Below, piece by piece: positions 56,481 through 64,000 of a DNA stretch of 64,000 nt. Position 1 is the first letter of the stretch. Each line of letters opens with the position of its first letter. The notes under the pieces are model-generated. The model worked only from the letters and a program-made list of their open reading frames with translations. It ran no database searches and was not told the DNA's origin. The DNA lies in assembly GCF_030815585.1 (NCBI RefSeq), contig NZ_JAUSWY010000001.1, forward strand, positions 310,001-374,000, written 5' to 3'. Made by a program: the position numbers and the translations under genes. The DNA is from Arthrobacter pascens (lineage in GTDB: Bacteria; Actinomycetota; Actinomycetes; Actinomycetales; Micrococcaceae).

Positions 56481-57653
56481 CTATACCAACACGTCGATCG
56501 CTTCGGTGGCTGCCTTTGGCGTCTGGCGGCGCAGCCGCATGGCTTCCAGGACGCGGTTTTTCGCCAGGGCGTAGGCGGCTTCATGGGGGGTCAGGCCGGC
56601 TTTGGCGCTCTCGTCCAGCACAGCGATCGTGTTGGCGCGCAGCTTCGTGGAGATCATGGCGAAGATGTCGGCGGGCTCCACCACGAAAGGCGAGTACCGG
56701 GCGGCCATGGAGTGCGCGGCGGCCACGATGCCGCCGGCATTGGCAATGAAATCCGGGACGACGGCGATGCCACGTTCGTGAAGGATGCCACGGGAACTGA
56801 TGGATGTTGGAAGGTTCGCGCCCTCAACCACAAGTTTGACGTTGGTGGAGGCCGCGATGACGTCCGTGACGGTGTCTTCCCGCGCGGCGGGGACCAGGAT
56901 GTCCGCGTCCACGGTCAGGGCGAACTCTGCCGGCAGCACCGTACCGTAGTGGTTCACACAGGCGTCCCCGGCTCCGGCCCGGAGCCTGACGAGCCTATCC
57001 ACATCAAGACCGTCAGGGTCGTGGACCGCACCGACAGCCGTCGAGACAGCAACCACCACCGCCCCCAGTTCCACCAGACGGGTTGCTGCGGCCTGGCCCA
57101 CCGCACCGAATCCCTGGATCGCCACGCGGGATCCCTTCAGGGTGATATTCCGGCTCTGGGCTGCGGCGTCCACGGCTTCAGCTACGCCGTACCCGGTCAC
57201 GCCCAGTTGATCGTAGGGCAGGCCGCCCAGGGCCCGGGGAAGTCCAGTAGAGGCTCCGCGATCCCCAAGTTCGTCAAGGAATATCGCCGCGTCCTCCTCG
57301 GAGAGTCCCATGTCGAGTCCGAAGACGTACTCAGCCGGGACCTCGTTCGACAGCGTCCGGGCAAAGGCACGCAATATCGCCTCCTTGTCCGGGCTATTGG
57401 GATCGCCCAGAATGCCGGCCTTGGCACCGCCGTGGAACAGATCGACAGCCGCCCACTTCCATGTCATTGTCCGCGCGAGGCGTGCCACTTCCTGCACCGT
57501 AAGCGTGGGGCTCATCCTGGTCCCGCCCTTGCCCGTTCCCCGGGCTGTGTTGTCCAGGACCAGGACTCCGCGCATGCCCGTCCTGCGGTCCGACACAACA
57601 ACTATCTTTTCCGGACCCCACTCGTCGATCAGGCCAAATACGCTGTCAGTCAC
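56481..57653 (-). CDS. Glu/Leu/Phe/Val dehydrogenase family amino-acid dehydrogenase
   Basis: 390 aa. Dimerisation/substrate domain with GKGGTRMSPTLTVQEVARLARTMTWKWA and the catalytic Lys in FHGGAKAGIL; the NAD(P) domain has RVAIQGFGAVGQAAATRLVELGA and LVVEGANLPTS. Oxidative deamination of an amino acid to the 2-oxo acid plus ammonia. Length and sequence are closer to leucine/glutamate-type enzymes of about 390-420 aa; the exact substrate is open. First gene of a two-gene unit with the cyclodeaminase-like protein; a LysR gene lies upstream on the same strand. Confidence 0.88.
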   Translation of the reverse strand: MTDSVFGLIDEWGPEKIVVVSDRRTGMRGVLVLDNTARGTGKGGTRMSPTLTVQEVARLARTMTWKWAAVDLFHGGAKAGILGDPNSPDKEAILRAFARTLSNEVPAEYVFGLDMGLSEEDAAIFLDELGDRGASTGLPRALGGLPYDQLGVTGYGVAEAVDAAAQSRNITLKGSRVAIQGFGAVGQAAATRLVELGAVVVAVSTAVGAVHDPDGLDVDRLVRLRAGAGDACVNHYGTVLPAEFALTVDADILVPAAREDTVTDVIAASTNVKLVVEGANLPTSISSRGILHERGIAVVPDFIANAGGIVAAAHSMAARYSPFVVEPADIFAMISTKLRANTIAVLDESAKAGLTPHEAAYALAKNRVLEAMRLRRQTPKAATEAIDVLV

Positions 57654-57813
57654 TTTAGATCCATCTCTTTTCCGGAAGCATTAGTAATTACTAACCAGCT
57701 TGCAGCCCGTATCTACACGGGCGCCAGCCTCCGAGTGCCACAGTTGGTCCAGCTGGCATAAGCAATCCTTGCCCTGAAGGTCAGGCTGGGGCATGAGGAA
57801 AATCAGCCCAGTT

Positions 57814-58737
57814 TCAGCCGACGGACACATGTTCCATCCGGTCCGCCGCAGCGGCTGAAGAACCCTTCAGCGCGCTGATGGCCCCCTGGACGGCGGGGTT
57901 GACACTGGTTGGGGGATAGAGGGCCACAACGTGCCGCCGGACCGCAAGGTCCCGCACAGTGGCAGTGGCAATGCCATCGCTGCCCACGTGGGCCAGCGCG
58001 GGAATGACCCCGATCCCCAGTCCGGACCGGACGAATCCACGGATCACGTCGTAATCGTCACTGCGGAACTTTACAACGGGCTCGAACCCCTCGGCGGCGC
58101 ATGCCCGTCGCAGTGAGCGTGCCCCTGAGGTCCTTATCCCGGTGGAAACCCAGGTTTCGGATTTCAGCTCTGCGAGGGAAATATCAGATCCCGCCATGCT
58201 GTGGCCGGCAGGCAGAAGAAGCACCAGCTCTTCACTGAGCAGCTTTGTGGAGCGCAGGGCCTTGGGCCAGGCGTGGGGCACAAGATCGTAGTGATAGACC
58301 AAGGCGAGATCCAGATCCCGGTCAATCAACAGGGGGACCAGCTTTTCCGGTTCTCCCTCATCAAGTTCGATCTCCACATTTTCATGGGACTGCACGAAGA
58401 CAGACAGGGCCAACGGCAGCAATTGTTGGCTCGCCGTGGGAAAACTGCCCAGCCTGACCCTCCCCACGCTTCCTTCGGACATTGCCTGCACCTCGTCCTC
58501 AAACTCTCCGAACGCGGCCAGGACCTCCTGCGCCCGCTGGGCCAGGAAGTCGGCGGTGGGTGTCGGCCTGATGCCGTGGGCGTCCCGTTCGAACAGCGAG
58601 ACTTTCGCTGCCCGTTCCAGGCTGGCCATCTGCTGGGAAACGGCCGATCCCGTGTACCCGAGCCGGCGGGCAGCTTCGGCAAACGACCCGGTGCGCAGCA
58701 CAGCGATCAGGGTTCTCAGATGCAACGGATTCAGCAT
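57814..58737 (-). CDS. LysR family transcriptional regulator
   Basis: 307 aa from ATG 58737. N-terminal helix-turn-helix LNPLHLRTLIAVLRTGSFAEAARRLGYTGSAVSQQMASLERA, then a two-lobed effector domain with LDLALVYHYDLVP, LVLLLPAGHSMAG and IRGFVRSGLGIGVIPALA. LysR proteins usually activate neighbouring genes on binding a metabolite. It lies between the dehydrogenase pair and the divergent amino-acid ABC operon, and could control either; no clear T-N11-A operator was pinned down. Confidence 0.9.
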   Translation of the reverse strand: MLNPLHLRTLIAVLRTGSFAEAARRLGYTGSAVSQQMASLERAAKVSLFERDAHGIRPTPTADFLAQRAQEVLAAFGEFEDEVQAMSEGSVGRVRLGSFPTASQQLLPLALSVFVQSHENVEIELDEGEPEKLVPLLIDRDLDLALVYHYDLVPHAWPKALRSTKLLSEELVLLLPAGHSMAGSDISLAELKSETWVSTGIRTSGARSLRRACAAEGFEPVVKFRSDDYDVIRGFVRSGLGIGVIPALAHVGSDGIATATVRDLAVRRHVVALYPPTSVNPAVQGAISALKGSSAAAADRMEHVSVG

Positions 58738-59046
58738 AAGGCCAGCTAACCGTATTGAGGCTCGAGGCGCAAAGATTCGGTGCTGCCCCTGATTAACTGT
58801 TTTCGCGTATAGCCACACACCGTGATTAAAATCTCGATGCAGCGCAAGATTTCCTTATGCCAGGGTCAACACTGGTCATTCTGAAACGCTTCCGTGGCCT
58901 TCTGTCCTCGGGCATAGTCAAGCAGACAAGCCGGGCAACTTTAGGTCATTGACTGTTGGGGACGATGCCGTAGCCGTGGCCCCGCCGGGGCTTGCCTTCC
59001 CACACCCATGTATTCCATGAGTCAACCCGTAGGAGCACACCCAGCA
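58738..59046. other. Divergent regulatory region between lysR and the amino-acid ABC operon
   Basis: No gene. CTGATTAACTG (about 58788-58798) and GTGATTAAAAT (about 58821-58831) are similar and might be part of a LysR site. TTGACT (58949-58954) with TAGCCG 16 bp later is a possible but weak promoter for the ABC operon. Confidence 0.3.
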
Positions 59047-59829
59047 ATGCCGCCATCCATGCATGAGAAGCCCCTGACAAAACCACTGGCCATCCAGCTT
59101 GAGTCCGTAGCCAAGAAATATGGGGATCACACGGTCATCAACAACGTCTCGCTGTCGGTGCGGGAGGGGGAGGTGACGGCCATCATCGGTCCCAGTGGTG
59201 CGGGCAAGAGCACTCTGCTGCGCTGCATCAATCTTCTGGAACGCCCTGACACAGGATGTATCACGGTGGAGGGCAGCCAGATCGATGCCAGCACCAACTT
59301 CACCGCTAAGGACCTGGCTGCCCTGCGACGGAACGTCGGAATGGTTTTCCAGTCTTTCAACCTCTTCCCGCACCTGAACGTCCTGCGCAACGTGAGTCTT
59401 GCGCAGGAGCGCGTCCTGGGACGCTCACGCCAGGAAGCCGATGTCCGCTCCATGAAACTGCTGGAGCGTGTGGGCCTGGCCGACAAGGCCAAACAGTACC
59501 CGTCCCGCTGTTCCGGCGGCCAGCAACAACGTATCGCCATCGCACGGGCGCTGGCCTTGGACCCGCGCGTCATGCTCTTCGATGAACCCACGTCAGCCCT
59601 GGACCCTGAGGTCGGCCTCGAGGTCCTGGCAGTGATGAAGGAACTGGCTGCGGAGGGCATGACCATGGTCGTGGTGACCCACGAAATGCAGTTTGCCCGG
59701 GACGTCTCCGATCATTTGGTGGTCATGGCCAACGGGGCGATCCTGGAAGAAGGCGACCCGGAAGAGATCTTCACCAATCCCGTCCAGACGCGCACCCGCG
59801 AATTCCTCCGCGCCGTATTGGAGCGCTGA
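59047..59829 (+). CDS. Polar amino-acid ABC transporter ATP-binding protein (GlnQ type)
   Basis: 260 aa from ATG 59047 after GTAGGAG; in-frame ATGs at 59008, 59017 and 59059 also exist. Walker [10 protein letters not shown] at residues 48-56, Q-loop [16 protein letters not shown], signature [15 protein letters not shown], Walker [15 protein letters not shown] and switch His in [16 protein letters not shown]. Characteristic of polar amino-acid importers. First gene of an ATPase-permease-permease-binding protein operon. Confidence 0.93.
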   Translation: MPPSMHEKPLTKPLAIQLESVAKKYGDHTVINNVSLSVREGEVTAIIGPSGAGKSTLLRCINLLERPDTGCITVEGSQIDASTNFTAKDLAALRRNVGMVFQSFNLFPHLNVLRNVSLAQERVLGRSRQEADVRSMKLLERVGLADKAKQYPSRCSGGQQQRIAIARALALDPRVMLFDEPTSALDPEVGLEVLAVMKELAAEGMTMVVVTHEMQFARDVSDHLVVMANGAILEEGDPEEIFTNPVQTRTREFLRAVLER

Positions 59830-59834
59830 CGCCA

Positions 59835-60473
59835 ATGGATACTTTCCTGACCATCCTTCAGGGCGTCCCGATGACCATTGGGCTGACGGTCGCTGCCCTT
59901 GCCATCGGCGCCGTCGGAGGCATCCCGCTGGCGCTGGGCCGCCGCTCGAACATTCCAGGGATCAGGTTCGTTGCCGTGTCCCTGATCGAAGTCCTGCGCG
60001 GCATCCCGCCGATCGTCTGGCTGTTCATCATCTACTTCGGCCTCGGTACGGCCTTGCCGATGCTGGATCCCCTCACTTCGGCCATCATCGGCCTGGGACT
60101 GATTTCCTGCGCCTATATGGCCGAGATCTACCGGGGTGGCCTTTCGGCCATTACCCGGGGCCAGTGGGAAGCCGGCGAAGCGCTCGGCATGGGCAGACAG
60201 TCGGTGCTGACGTTCATCATCGGCCCCCAGGTCTTCCGTGTATCGGTTCCGGCCGCGGCGAGCTACGCCATCGGACTGATCAAAGACTCGTCAGTGGCCT
60301 ACACCATCGGCGTTTCCGAAATCGTGTACTTCGCCAACGACCAGTCCCGCCAAAGTTCGGACGCCCTCGGTCCGTTCTTCCTTGCGGCCCTGGTGTACGT
60401 CATCATGACCATCCCCTGCGCCTGGGTGACCCGGGCCCTTGACGCCCGGCTGCGGAAGCGAGTAGCACGATGA
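59835..60473 (+). CDS. Polar amino-acid ABC permease (HisM/GlnP type), first
   Basis: 212 aa, 5 bp after the ATPase gene. TILQGVPMTIGLTVAALAIGAVGGIPLALGRRS, the LRGIPPIVWLFIIYFGL segment, AYMAEIYRGGLSAI and the EAA loop WEAGEALGMGRQSVLTFIIGPQ. Five or so membrane segments. It forms the channel with the next permease, whose ATG overlaps its stop (ATGA). Confidence 0.93.
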   Translation: MDTFLTILQGVPMTIGLTVAALAIGAVGGIPLALGRRSNIPGIRFVAVSLIEVLRGIPPIVWLFIIYFGLGTALPMLDPLTSAIIGLGLISCAYMAEIYRGGLSAITRGQWEAGEALGMGRQSVLTFIIGPQVFRVSVPAAASYAIGLIKDSSVAYTIGVSEIVYFANDQSRQSSDALGPFFLAALVYVIMTIPCAWVTRALDARLRKRVAR

Positions 60474-61123
60474 ATATCCTCAATGACTGGCCCTCGTACC
60501 TGCCCGGGCTGCTGGGCGGCCTGGGTGTCAGCGTCCAGGTAGCCCTGCTGAGCCTGCTCATCGGTGTGCCCGGCGGCCTGCTGCTGGCAATTGGTGCGGG
60601 CAGCAAGAAAAAATTCGTCAGGATCCTCATCATCGGCATTGTGGAGATCGGCCGCGGAACGCCGGCGCTGGTGGTCCTGCAGATCTTTTACTTCGGGCTT
60701 CCTGCCAGCGGCATGACGCTGACGTCGACAGCCGCGAGCGTCGTCGCGTTGGCTACGACCACTGCCGCGTACACCAGCGAAATCCTGCGTGGCGGATTAC
60801 AGGCAGTCCCCCAGGGCGAGGTGGAAGCTGCCGGCGCGCTGGGTATGAACCGGCGTGACACGCTGCGGTTCATCGTCATTCCCCAGGGCTTCAGGGTGGC
60901 GATCCCGTCCCTCATTGGCTTCGCCATCCTGATATTCCAGGCCACATCCCTGGCGTACACGGTGGCGTTGCCGGAACTGCTCAGCCAGGCGTATTCGATC
61001 GGTTCCTCCACGTTCAACTACCTCAGCGTGCTGGTTCTGGCAGGCCTCATGTATGCCGCCATCACCATTCCAGCCAGCTGGCTCACCAGCAGGGCAGAAA
61101 AACGTCTCGCCCGTCACCTCTAA
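60470..61123 (+). CDS. Polar amino-acid ABC permease (HisQ/GlnP type), second
   Basis: 217 aa. LGGLGVSVQVALLSLLIGVPGGLLLAIG, EIGRGTPALVVLQIFYFGLP, AYTSEILRGGLQAVPQGEVEAAGALGMNRRDT and LIFQATSLAYTVALPELL. Partner of the preceding permease. The binding-protein gene starts 22 bp later after AAGGAG. Confidence 0.93.
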   Translation: MNILNDWPSYLPGLLGGLGVSVQVALLSLLIGVPGGLLLAIGAGSKKKFVRILIIGIVEIGRGTPALVVLQIFYFGLPASGMTLTSTAASVVALATTTAAYTSEILRGGLQAVPQGEVEAAGALGMNRRDTLRFIVIPQGFRVAIPSLIGFAILIFQATSLAYTVALPELLSQAYSIGSSTFNYLSVLVLAGLMYAAITIPASWLTSRAEKRLARHL

Positions 61124-61145
61124 GCACGCACCCCAAGGAGAAACC

Positions 61146-61979
61146 ATGAAGAACCAGAAAACCGCCTTCCTTGCAGCGCTCGCCTTCGGGGCCACGGCCC
61201 TGAGCGGCTGCAGCGCCGCCGCCACCGCCCAGAACGCGGACTGCAAGCCTGCCCATACATTCCCGACCGTTGCCGAAGGCAAACTCTCAGTGGTCCTGTA
61301 CGACCTGCCCCCGTTCTCGAAGCTTGAAGGCAACAAAGTGACCGGTGTCGACGGCGACATTGTGAACGCCATCGCCGAGATGGAATGCCTGACAGTTTCG
61401 GCGAAATCCGTTGCCACTGCAGCGAACATCCCCACTGTCCAGGCCGGCCGGGCCGACGTGTCCATCGCGGCGTGGTACCGCACAGCTTCCCGGGCTGAGA
61501 TCGTGGGCCTCACCGACCCGATTTATACGGACCAGATGGCCATCATCTCCAAGGACGGGCTGGATGACGCCGAGCAACTCAAGGGCAAGAGCGTCGGGAC
61601 CGTGGACGGGTACCTGTGGGTGGACGACATGAAGAAGCTCCTCGGAGATTCCCTCAAGGTCTACCCGACCACGCTGAACATGAACCAGGACCTTGCTGCC
61701 GGCCGTATCGACGTCGGAATCGATAGCTACGGTTCAGCCCAGTTCAACAAAAAGGGCGATCTCAAAGTCGCCGTGATCAAGCCCCATGAGGCCATTGCCG
61801 CGTCCAAGGAAGCGGCACAGATCGCCATCCCCGTTCCGCAGAAGAATACCGAACTGCTGGCGGCCCTGAACGCCGACCTGAAGACGCTGCGGGAAAGCGG
61901 AAAGCTCGAGGAAATCCTCAAGGCCAACGGCCTGGACGCTTCCGCGGCGGACACCGGTGAGGCGCGCCTCATCAAGTAG
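61146..61979 (+). CDS. Amino-acid-binding lipoprotein (family 3 solute-binding protein)
   Basis: 277 aa from ATG 61146 with AAGGAG upstream. Lipobox ALSGC with Cys22. Family 3 fold: LSVVLYDLPPFSKLEGNKVTG then VDGDIVNAI, VQAGRADVSIAAWYRTASRAEIVGLTDPIYTDQMAII and LKTLRESGKLEEILKANG. The usual Arg for the amino-acid carboxylate is plausibly within the YRTASRAE stretch. The ligand is probably an amino acid or amine related to the OCD and Glu/Leu-type dehydrogenase genes across the lysR gene. A 14-bp hairpin follows. Confidence 0.92.
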   Translation: MKNQKTAFLAALAFGATALSGCSAAATAQNADCKPAHTFPTVAEGKLSVVLYDLPPFSKLEGNKVTGVDGDIVNAIAEMECLTVSAKSVATAANIPTVQAGRADVSIAAWYRTASRAEIVGLTDPIYTDQMAIISKDGLDDAEQLKGKSVGTVDGYLWVDDMKKLLGDSLKVYPTTLNMNQDLAAGRIDVGIDSYGSAQFNKKGDLKVAVIKPHEAIAASKEAAQIAIPVPQKNTELLAALNADLKTLRESGKLEEILKANGLDASAADTGEARLIK

Positions 61980-61987
61980 GCCCCGTG

Positions 61988-62029
61988 GCGGCACAGCACC
62001 TGCGGTTGACGCACAAGGTGCTGTGCCGC
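61988..62029. terminator. Stem-loop terminator of the amino-acid ABC operon
   Basis: GCGGCACAGCACCT pairs perfectly with AGGTGCTGTGCCGC across 14 nt, 8 bp after the stop. It does not belong to the 12-copy family. Confidence 0.75.
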
Positions 62030-62130
62030 TGCGGTGTGGCAACAGCGAAGCGGCGGGCCCTGATGGGACCGCCGCTTCGTGTTCCTGCCGGGAGGGACTA
62101 CACAGCGGGAGGGACTGGACGCCGGAAGGG

Positions 62131-63480
62131 CTAGACGCCGCGGCCTGGAGTGAGGATTCCCTGGGGGTCAAAGGCGTGCTTGATCCGCTGGTGCGCTGCC
62201 CGGGTGGCAGGATCCAGCTGCTTGGTGAGTGACCCGAATTTGAGCGATCCGACGCCATGTTCACCGCTGAGCGTTCCGCCCAGGCTCAGCGCCCTGTCTG
62301 TGATGAGGTCCAGGATCCGTTCCGCTGCCGCGTACGCCCCGGCCGACTCATCGGTTATGACGACGGAAGGGTGGAGGTTTCCATCGCCGGCATGCGCGAA
62401 CGTGGGTATGGCCACGCCCTCGTCCGCACTGATTTTCTCCAGCGCCTCGAACATGTCGGCCAGCCGGGCGATTGGAACGGCGACGTCGCAGGACGCGCGC
62501 AGGCCCCTGGCATCAAGCGCCTTACCGGAGACCCGGCGTGCTTCAAGGAGTACGTCGCCTTCGGCCTGTTCCACATCGGTGGCTCCTGCTTCCCTGCAGA
62601 GCCATGCAGCCACCGCAGCGTCTTCCTCCGAACTGACCGAAATGAACTGACCGACGAGTATTGCCGCCCCGTCGGTGGACAGTCCCGTGGGATGGAACTT
62701 TTCAACGATCTCCACGCTGGCCCGGTCCATCAGTTCGAGGACCTCGGGGACCACGGAGCTGTTCATGATCGCGGTCACCGCCCTGCCCGCGGAGGAGGCT
62801 GAGGGAAATGTTGCGCGGAAGGTGACTGCTTTGCCGGCTGGGCGGGGCACGAGCCTGACGGTCGCGGCGGTAACGATCCCCAGGGTTCCTTCAGAGCCGA
62901 CAAAAAGGCTGGTGAGGTCGTATCCCACCACGTTCTTGCGCGTTGTTGAACCGGTGCGGATGATTTCGCCGTCGGCCAGCACAACCTCCAGGCCAGCCAC
63001 GCTGTCGGTGGTTACGCCGTACTTCACGCAGCGGAGCCCGCCGGCGTTTGTGGCAATGTTGCCGCCGATTGTTGACTGGCGGTAGCTGGCGGGGTCGGGG
63101 GCGTACATCAGGCCGAATTCGGCGGCGGCAGCGTCGATGTCCGCGGTGATGACTCCGGCCTGGACCTCCGCCAATCGATTGCCGGGATCGATGCTGAGAA
63201 TGGTGTCCATTTCTGCAAGCGAAATGACCAGACCCTCAGCGTAGGCGACGGCGCCGCCGGCCAGGCCGGTGCCGGCGCCACGGACGGAAACGGGGATGTT
63301 GTTTCGCCCCGCCCAGCGGACCCCGGCTGCCACATCCTCCGTGCTCCGGGCGGTGAGGACAGCGAGCGGCAGTCCCTGGGGTGCCGCCCGGGAGGCGTCC
63401 GTACTGTAGCGAACCAGCTCGGCCGGGTCTGTCAAAATCCTGCCTGCGAGCTCTGCTGCCAGTTCTTTGGTTGTGATCAT
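62131..63480 (-). CDS. FAD-binding oxidase/dehydrogenase (GlcD / D-2-hydroxyacid type)
   Basis: 449 aa. FAD-linked oxidase with PCMH fold: VSVRGAGTGLAGGAVAYAEG for FAD pyrophosphate, DPASYRQSTIGGNIATNAGGLRC, GSEGTLGIVTAATVRLVP. The C-terminal cap carries FAHAGDGNLHPSVV and GTLSGEHGVGSLK, the metal-binding His residues of the D-lactate/glycolate/D-2-hydroxyglutarate dehydrogenase group. It oxidises a D-2-hydroxyacid. It lies downstream of an ALDH7-type gene on the same strand but behind a strong terminator. A D-2-hydroxyglutarate role would fit lysine degradation, but this is a guess. Confidence 0.88.
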   Translation of the reverse strand: MITTKELAAELAGRILTDPAELVRYSTDASRAAPQGLPLAVLTARSTEDVAAGVRWAGRNNIPVSVRGAGTGLAGGAVAYAEGLVISLAEMDTILSIDPGNRLAEVQAGVITADIDAAAAEFGLMYAPDPASYRQSTIGGNIATNAGGLRCVKYGVTTDSVAGLEVVLADGEIIRTGSTTRKNVVGYDLTSLFVGSEGTLGIVTAATVRLVPRPAGKAVTFRATFPSASSAGRAVTAIMNSSVVPEVLELMDRASVEIVEKFHPTGLSTDGAAILVGQFISVSSEEDAAVAAWLCREAGATDVEQAEGDVLLEARRVSGKALDARGLRASCDVAVPIARLADMFEALEKISADEGVAIPTFAHAGDGNLHPSVVITDESAGAYAAAERILDLITDRALSLGGTLSGEHGVGSLKFGSLTKQLDPATRAAHQRIKHAFDPQGILTPGRGV

Positions 63481-63532
63481 GGCTGGTGGTCTTCCTTTGG
63501 CTGGTGGTATTTCTTAGGACCCTGCGGGACGA

Positions 63533-63573
63533 AAATATGCGGCGGCCGCCCCGAAGGCGGCCACCGCATATTT
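63533..63573. terminator. Long stem-loop terminator after the ALDH7-type gene
   Basis: AAATATGCGGCGGCCGCC pairs with GGCGGCCACCGCATATTT across CCGAA: 17 of 18 pairs, with A/T-rich ends. It lies past the minus-strand stop at 63606-63608. Confidence 0.8.
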
Positions 63574-63605
63574 CGGTCTCAGTCCGTTCCGGGCCGATGG
63601 GTTTT

Positions 63606-64000
63606 CTAGAGGAACTTGACGCCCTGGGCGAGCGGCAGTTCGCCCGAGAAGTTGATGGTGTTGGTTGCTTGGCGCATGTATGCCTTCCAGGAATCGGAGC
63701 CGGATTCGCGTCCCCCACCGGTTTCCTTCTCGCCACCAAAGGCGCCGCCGATTTCAGCTCCGGAGGTTCCGATGTTGACGTTGGCGATGCCGCAGTCCGA
63801 GCCACTGGCAGAGAGGAAACGCTCGGCCTCGGTCTGGTCCTGGGTGAAGATTGCCGAGGAAAGACCCTGCGGGACGCTGTTGTGGATCTCGATGGCCTCA
63901 TCCAGGGTGTCGTAGGTCATGACGTAGAGGATGGGGGCGAACGTCTCGTCGTGAACGACGGCGGTCTGGGCCGGCATGCGCACGACGGCAGGTTCAACGT
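63606..64000 (-). CDS. Aldehyde dehydrogenase, ALDH7 / piperideine-6-carboxylate dehydrogenase type, C-terminal part
   Basis: About the last 131 residues are present; the N-terminal part with the active-site Cys lies beyond the window. The C-terminal sequence [35 protein letters not shown] is characteristic of the ALDH7 (antiquitin/AmaB) group, which oxidises 2-aminoadipate semialdehyde (in equilibrium with piperideine-6-carboxylate) in lysine catabolism. The stop is followed by a strong hairpin and then the flavoprotein gene. Confidence 0.88.
   Translation of the reverse strand, partial: VEPAVVRMPAQTAVVHDETFAPILYVMTYDTLDEAIEIHNSVPQGLSSAIFTQDQTEAERFLSASGSDCGIANVNIGTSGAEIGGAFGGEKETGGGRESGSDSWKAYMRQATNTINFSGELPLAQGVKFL

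Noticed and set aside
1..64000. tRNA, rRNA, CRISPR or prophage features
   Set aside because: None seen on reading both strands by eye; a covariance-model search would be needed to exclude a divergent small RNA.

Overview
The window looks like a chromosomal segment of a high-GC actinobacterium of the Micrococcaceae, most likely Arthrobacter, Pseudarthrobacter or Paenarthrobacter. This is judged from GC-rich codon use, gene content and the recurrent intergenic stem-loop described below. I saw no rRNA, tRNA, CRISPR array, phage gene or insertion sequence. It reads as a catabolic region made of regulator + transporter + enzyme cassettes, each with its own local regulator and often a visible operator.

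Layout. 1-2.1 kb: end of an SDR gene, an MpaB-type oxygenase and a DUF817 membrane protein. 2.2-5.7 kb: GntR regulator, MHS transporter, DUF1445 hydro-lyase and a small protein, with matching TTGTT/AACAA operators. 5.7-7.4 kb: small unknown proteins and a MOSC protein. 7.5-13.9 kb: a LacI-controlled LplABC-type ABC importer with a cytoplasmic GH32 fructosidase. 13.9-14.7 kb: an SDR with a promoter suggesting a leaderless mRNA. 14.8-19.8 kb: GntR/UTRA regulator, class-III PLP enzyme, APH-fold kinase and ethanolamine-type permease, which fits a kinase/phospho-lyase route for an amino alcohol. 19.9-21.3 kb: NUDIX and CPBP proteins. 21.4-25.5 kb: LacI, ribokinase, RpiB and MHS transporter under a 28-bp tandem operator. 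25.6-26.9 kb: small proteins and DUF1990. 26.9-32.5 kb: Fe(III)-type ABC importer plus an argininosuccinate-lyase-like enzyme. 32.5-38.0 kb: LacI, cupin, DUF6807, Gfo/Idh/MocA and a Tat-type lipoprotein binding protein without permeases. 38.1-43.4 kb: a serine-hydrolase-like lipoprotein lacking its catalytic residues and a 1158-aa secreted alginate-lyase-like protein. 43.4-50.0 kb: a Weimberg-like sugar-acid pathway (L-fuconate-type dehydratase, FAH-family protein, 2-oxoglutarate-semialdehyde dehydrogenase, GntR, MFS). 50-54.8 kb: VOC, ArsR/SRPBCC pair, small proteins, acetaldehyde-type dehydrogenase. 54.8-64 kb: a stand-alone adenylate kinase, ornithine-cyclodeaminase-like protein, Glu/Leu-type dehydrogenase, LysR, a polar amino-acid ABC importer, a GlcD-like flavoprotein and the end of an ALDH7 gene.

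How it fits together. The region imports and degrades fructo-oligosaccharides, amino alcohols, a ribose-like sugar, a sugar acid, a probable amino acid and at least two substrates I cannot name. Twelve copies of one palindrome (core GACGACGGCGGGA / TCCCGCCGTCGTC) lie at gene 3' ends and probably act as terminators. Their outer base pairs change while pairing is kept, which supports an RNA role. Several candidate operators sit on recognisable promoters, and two lie inside coding sequence (8681-8696 and 23435-23450).

All functional names rest on motif and family recognition by eye. No search or folding program was run.
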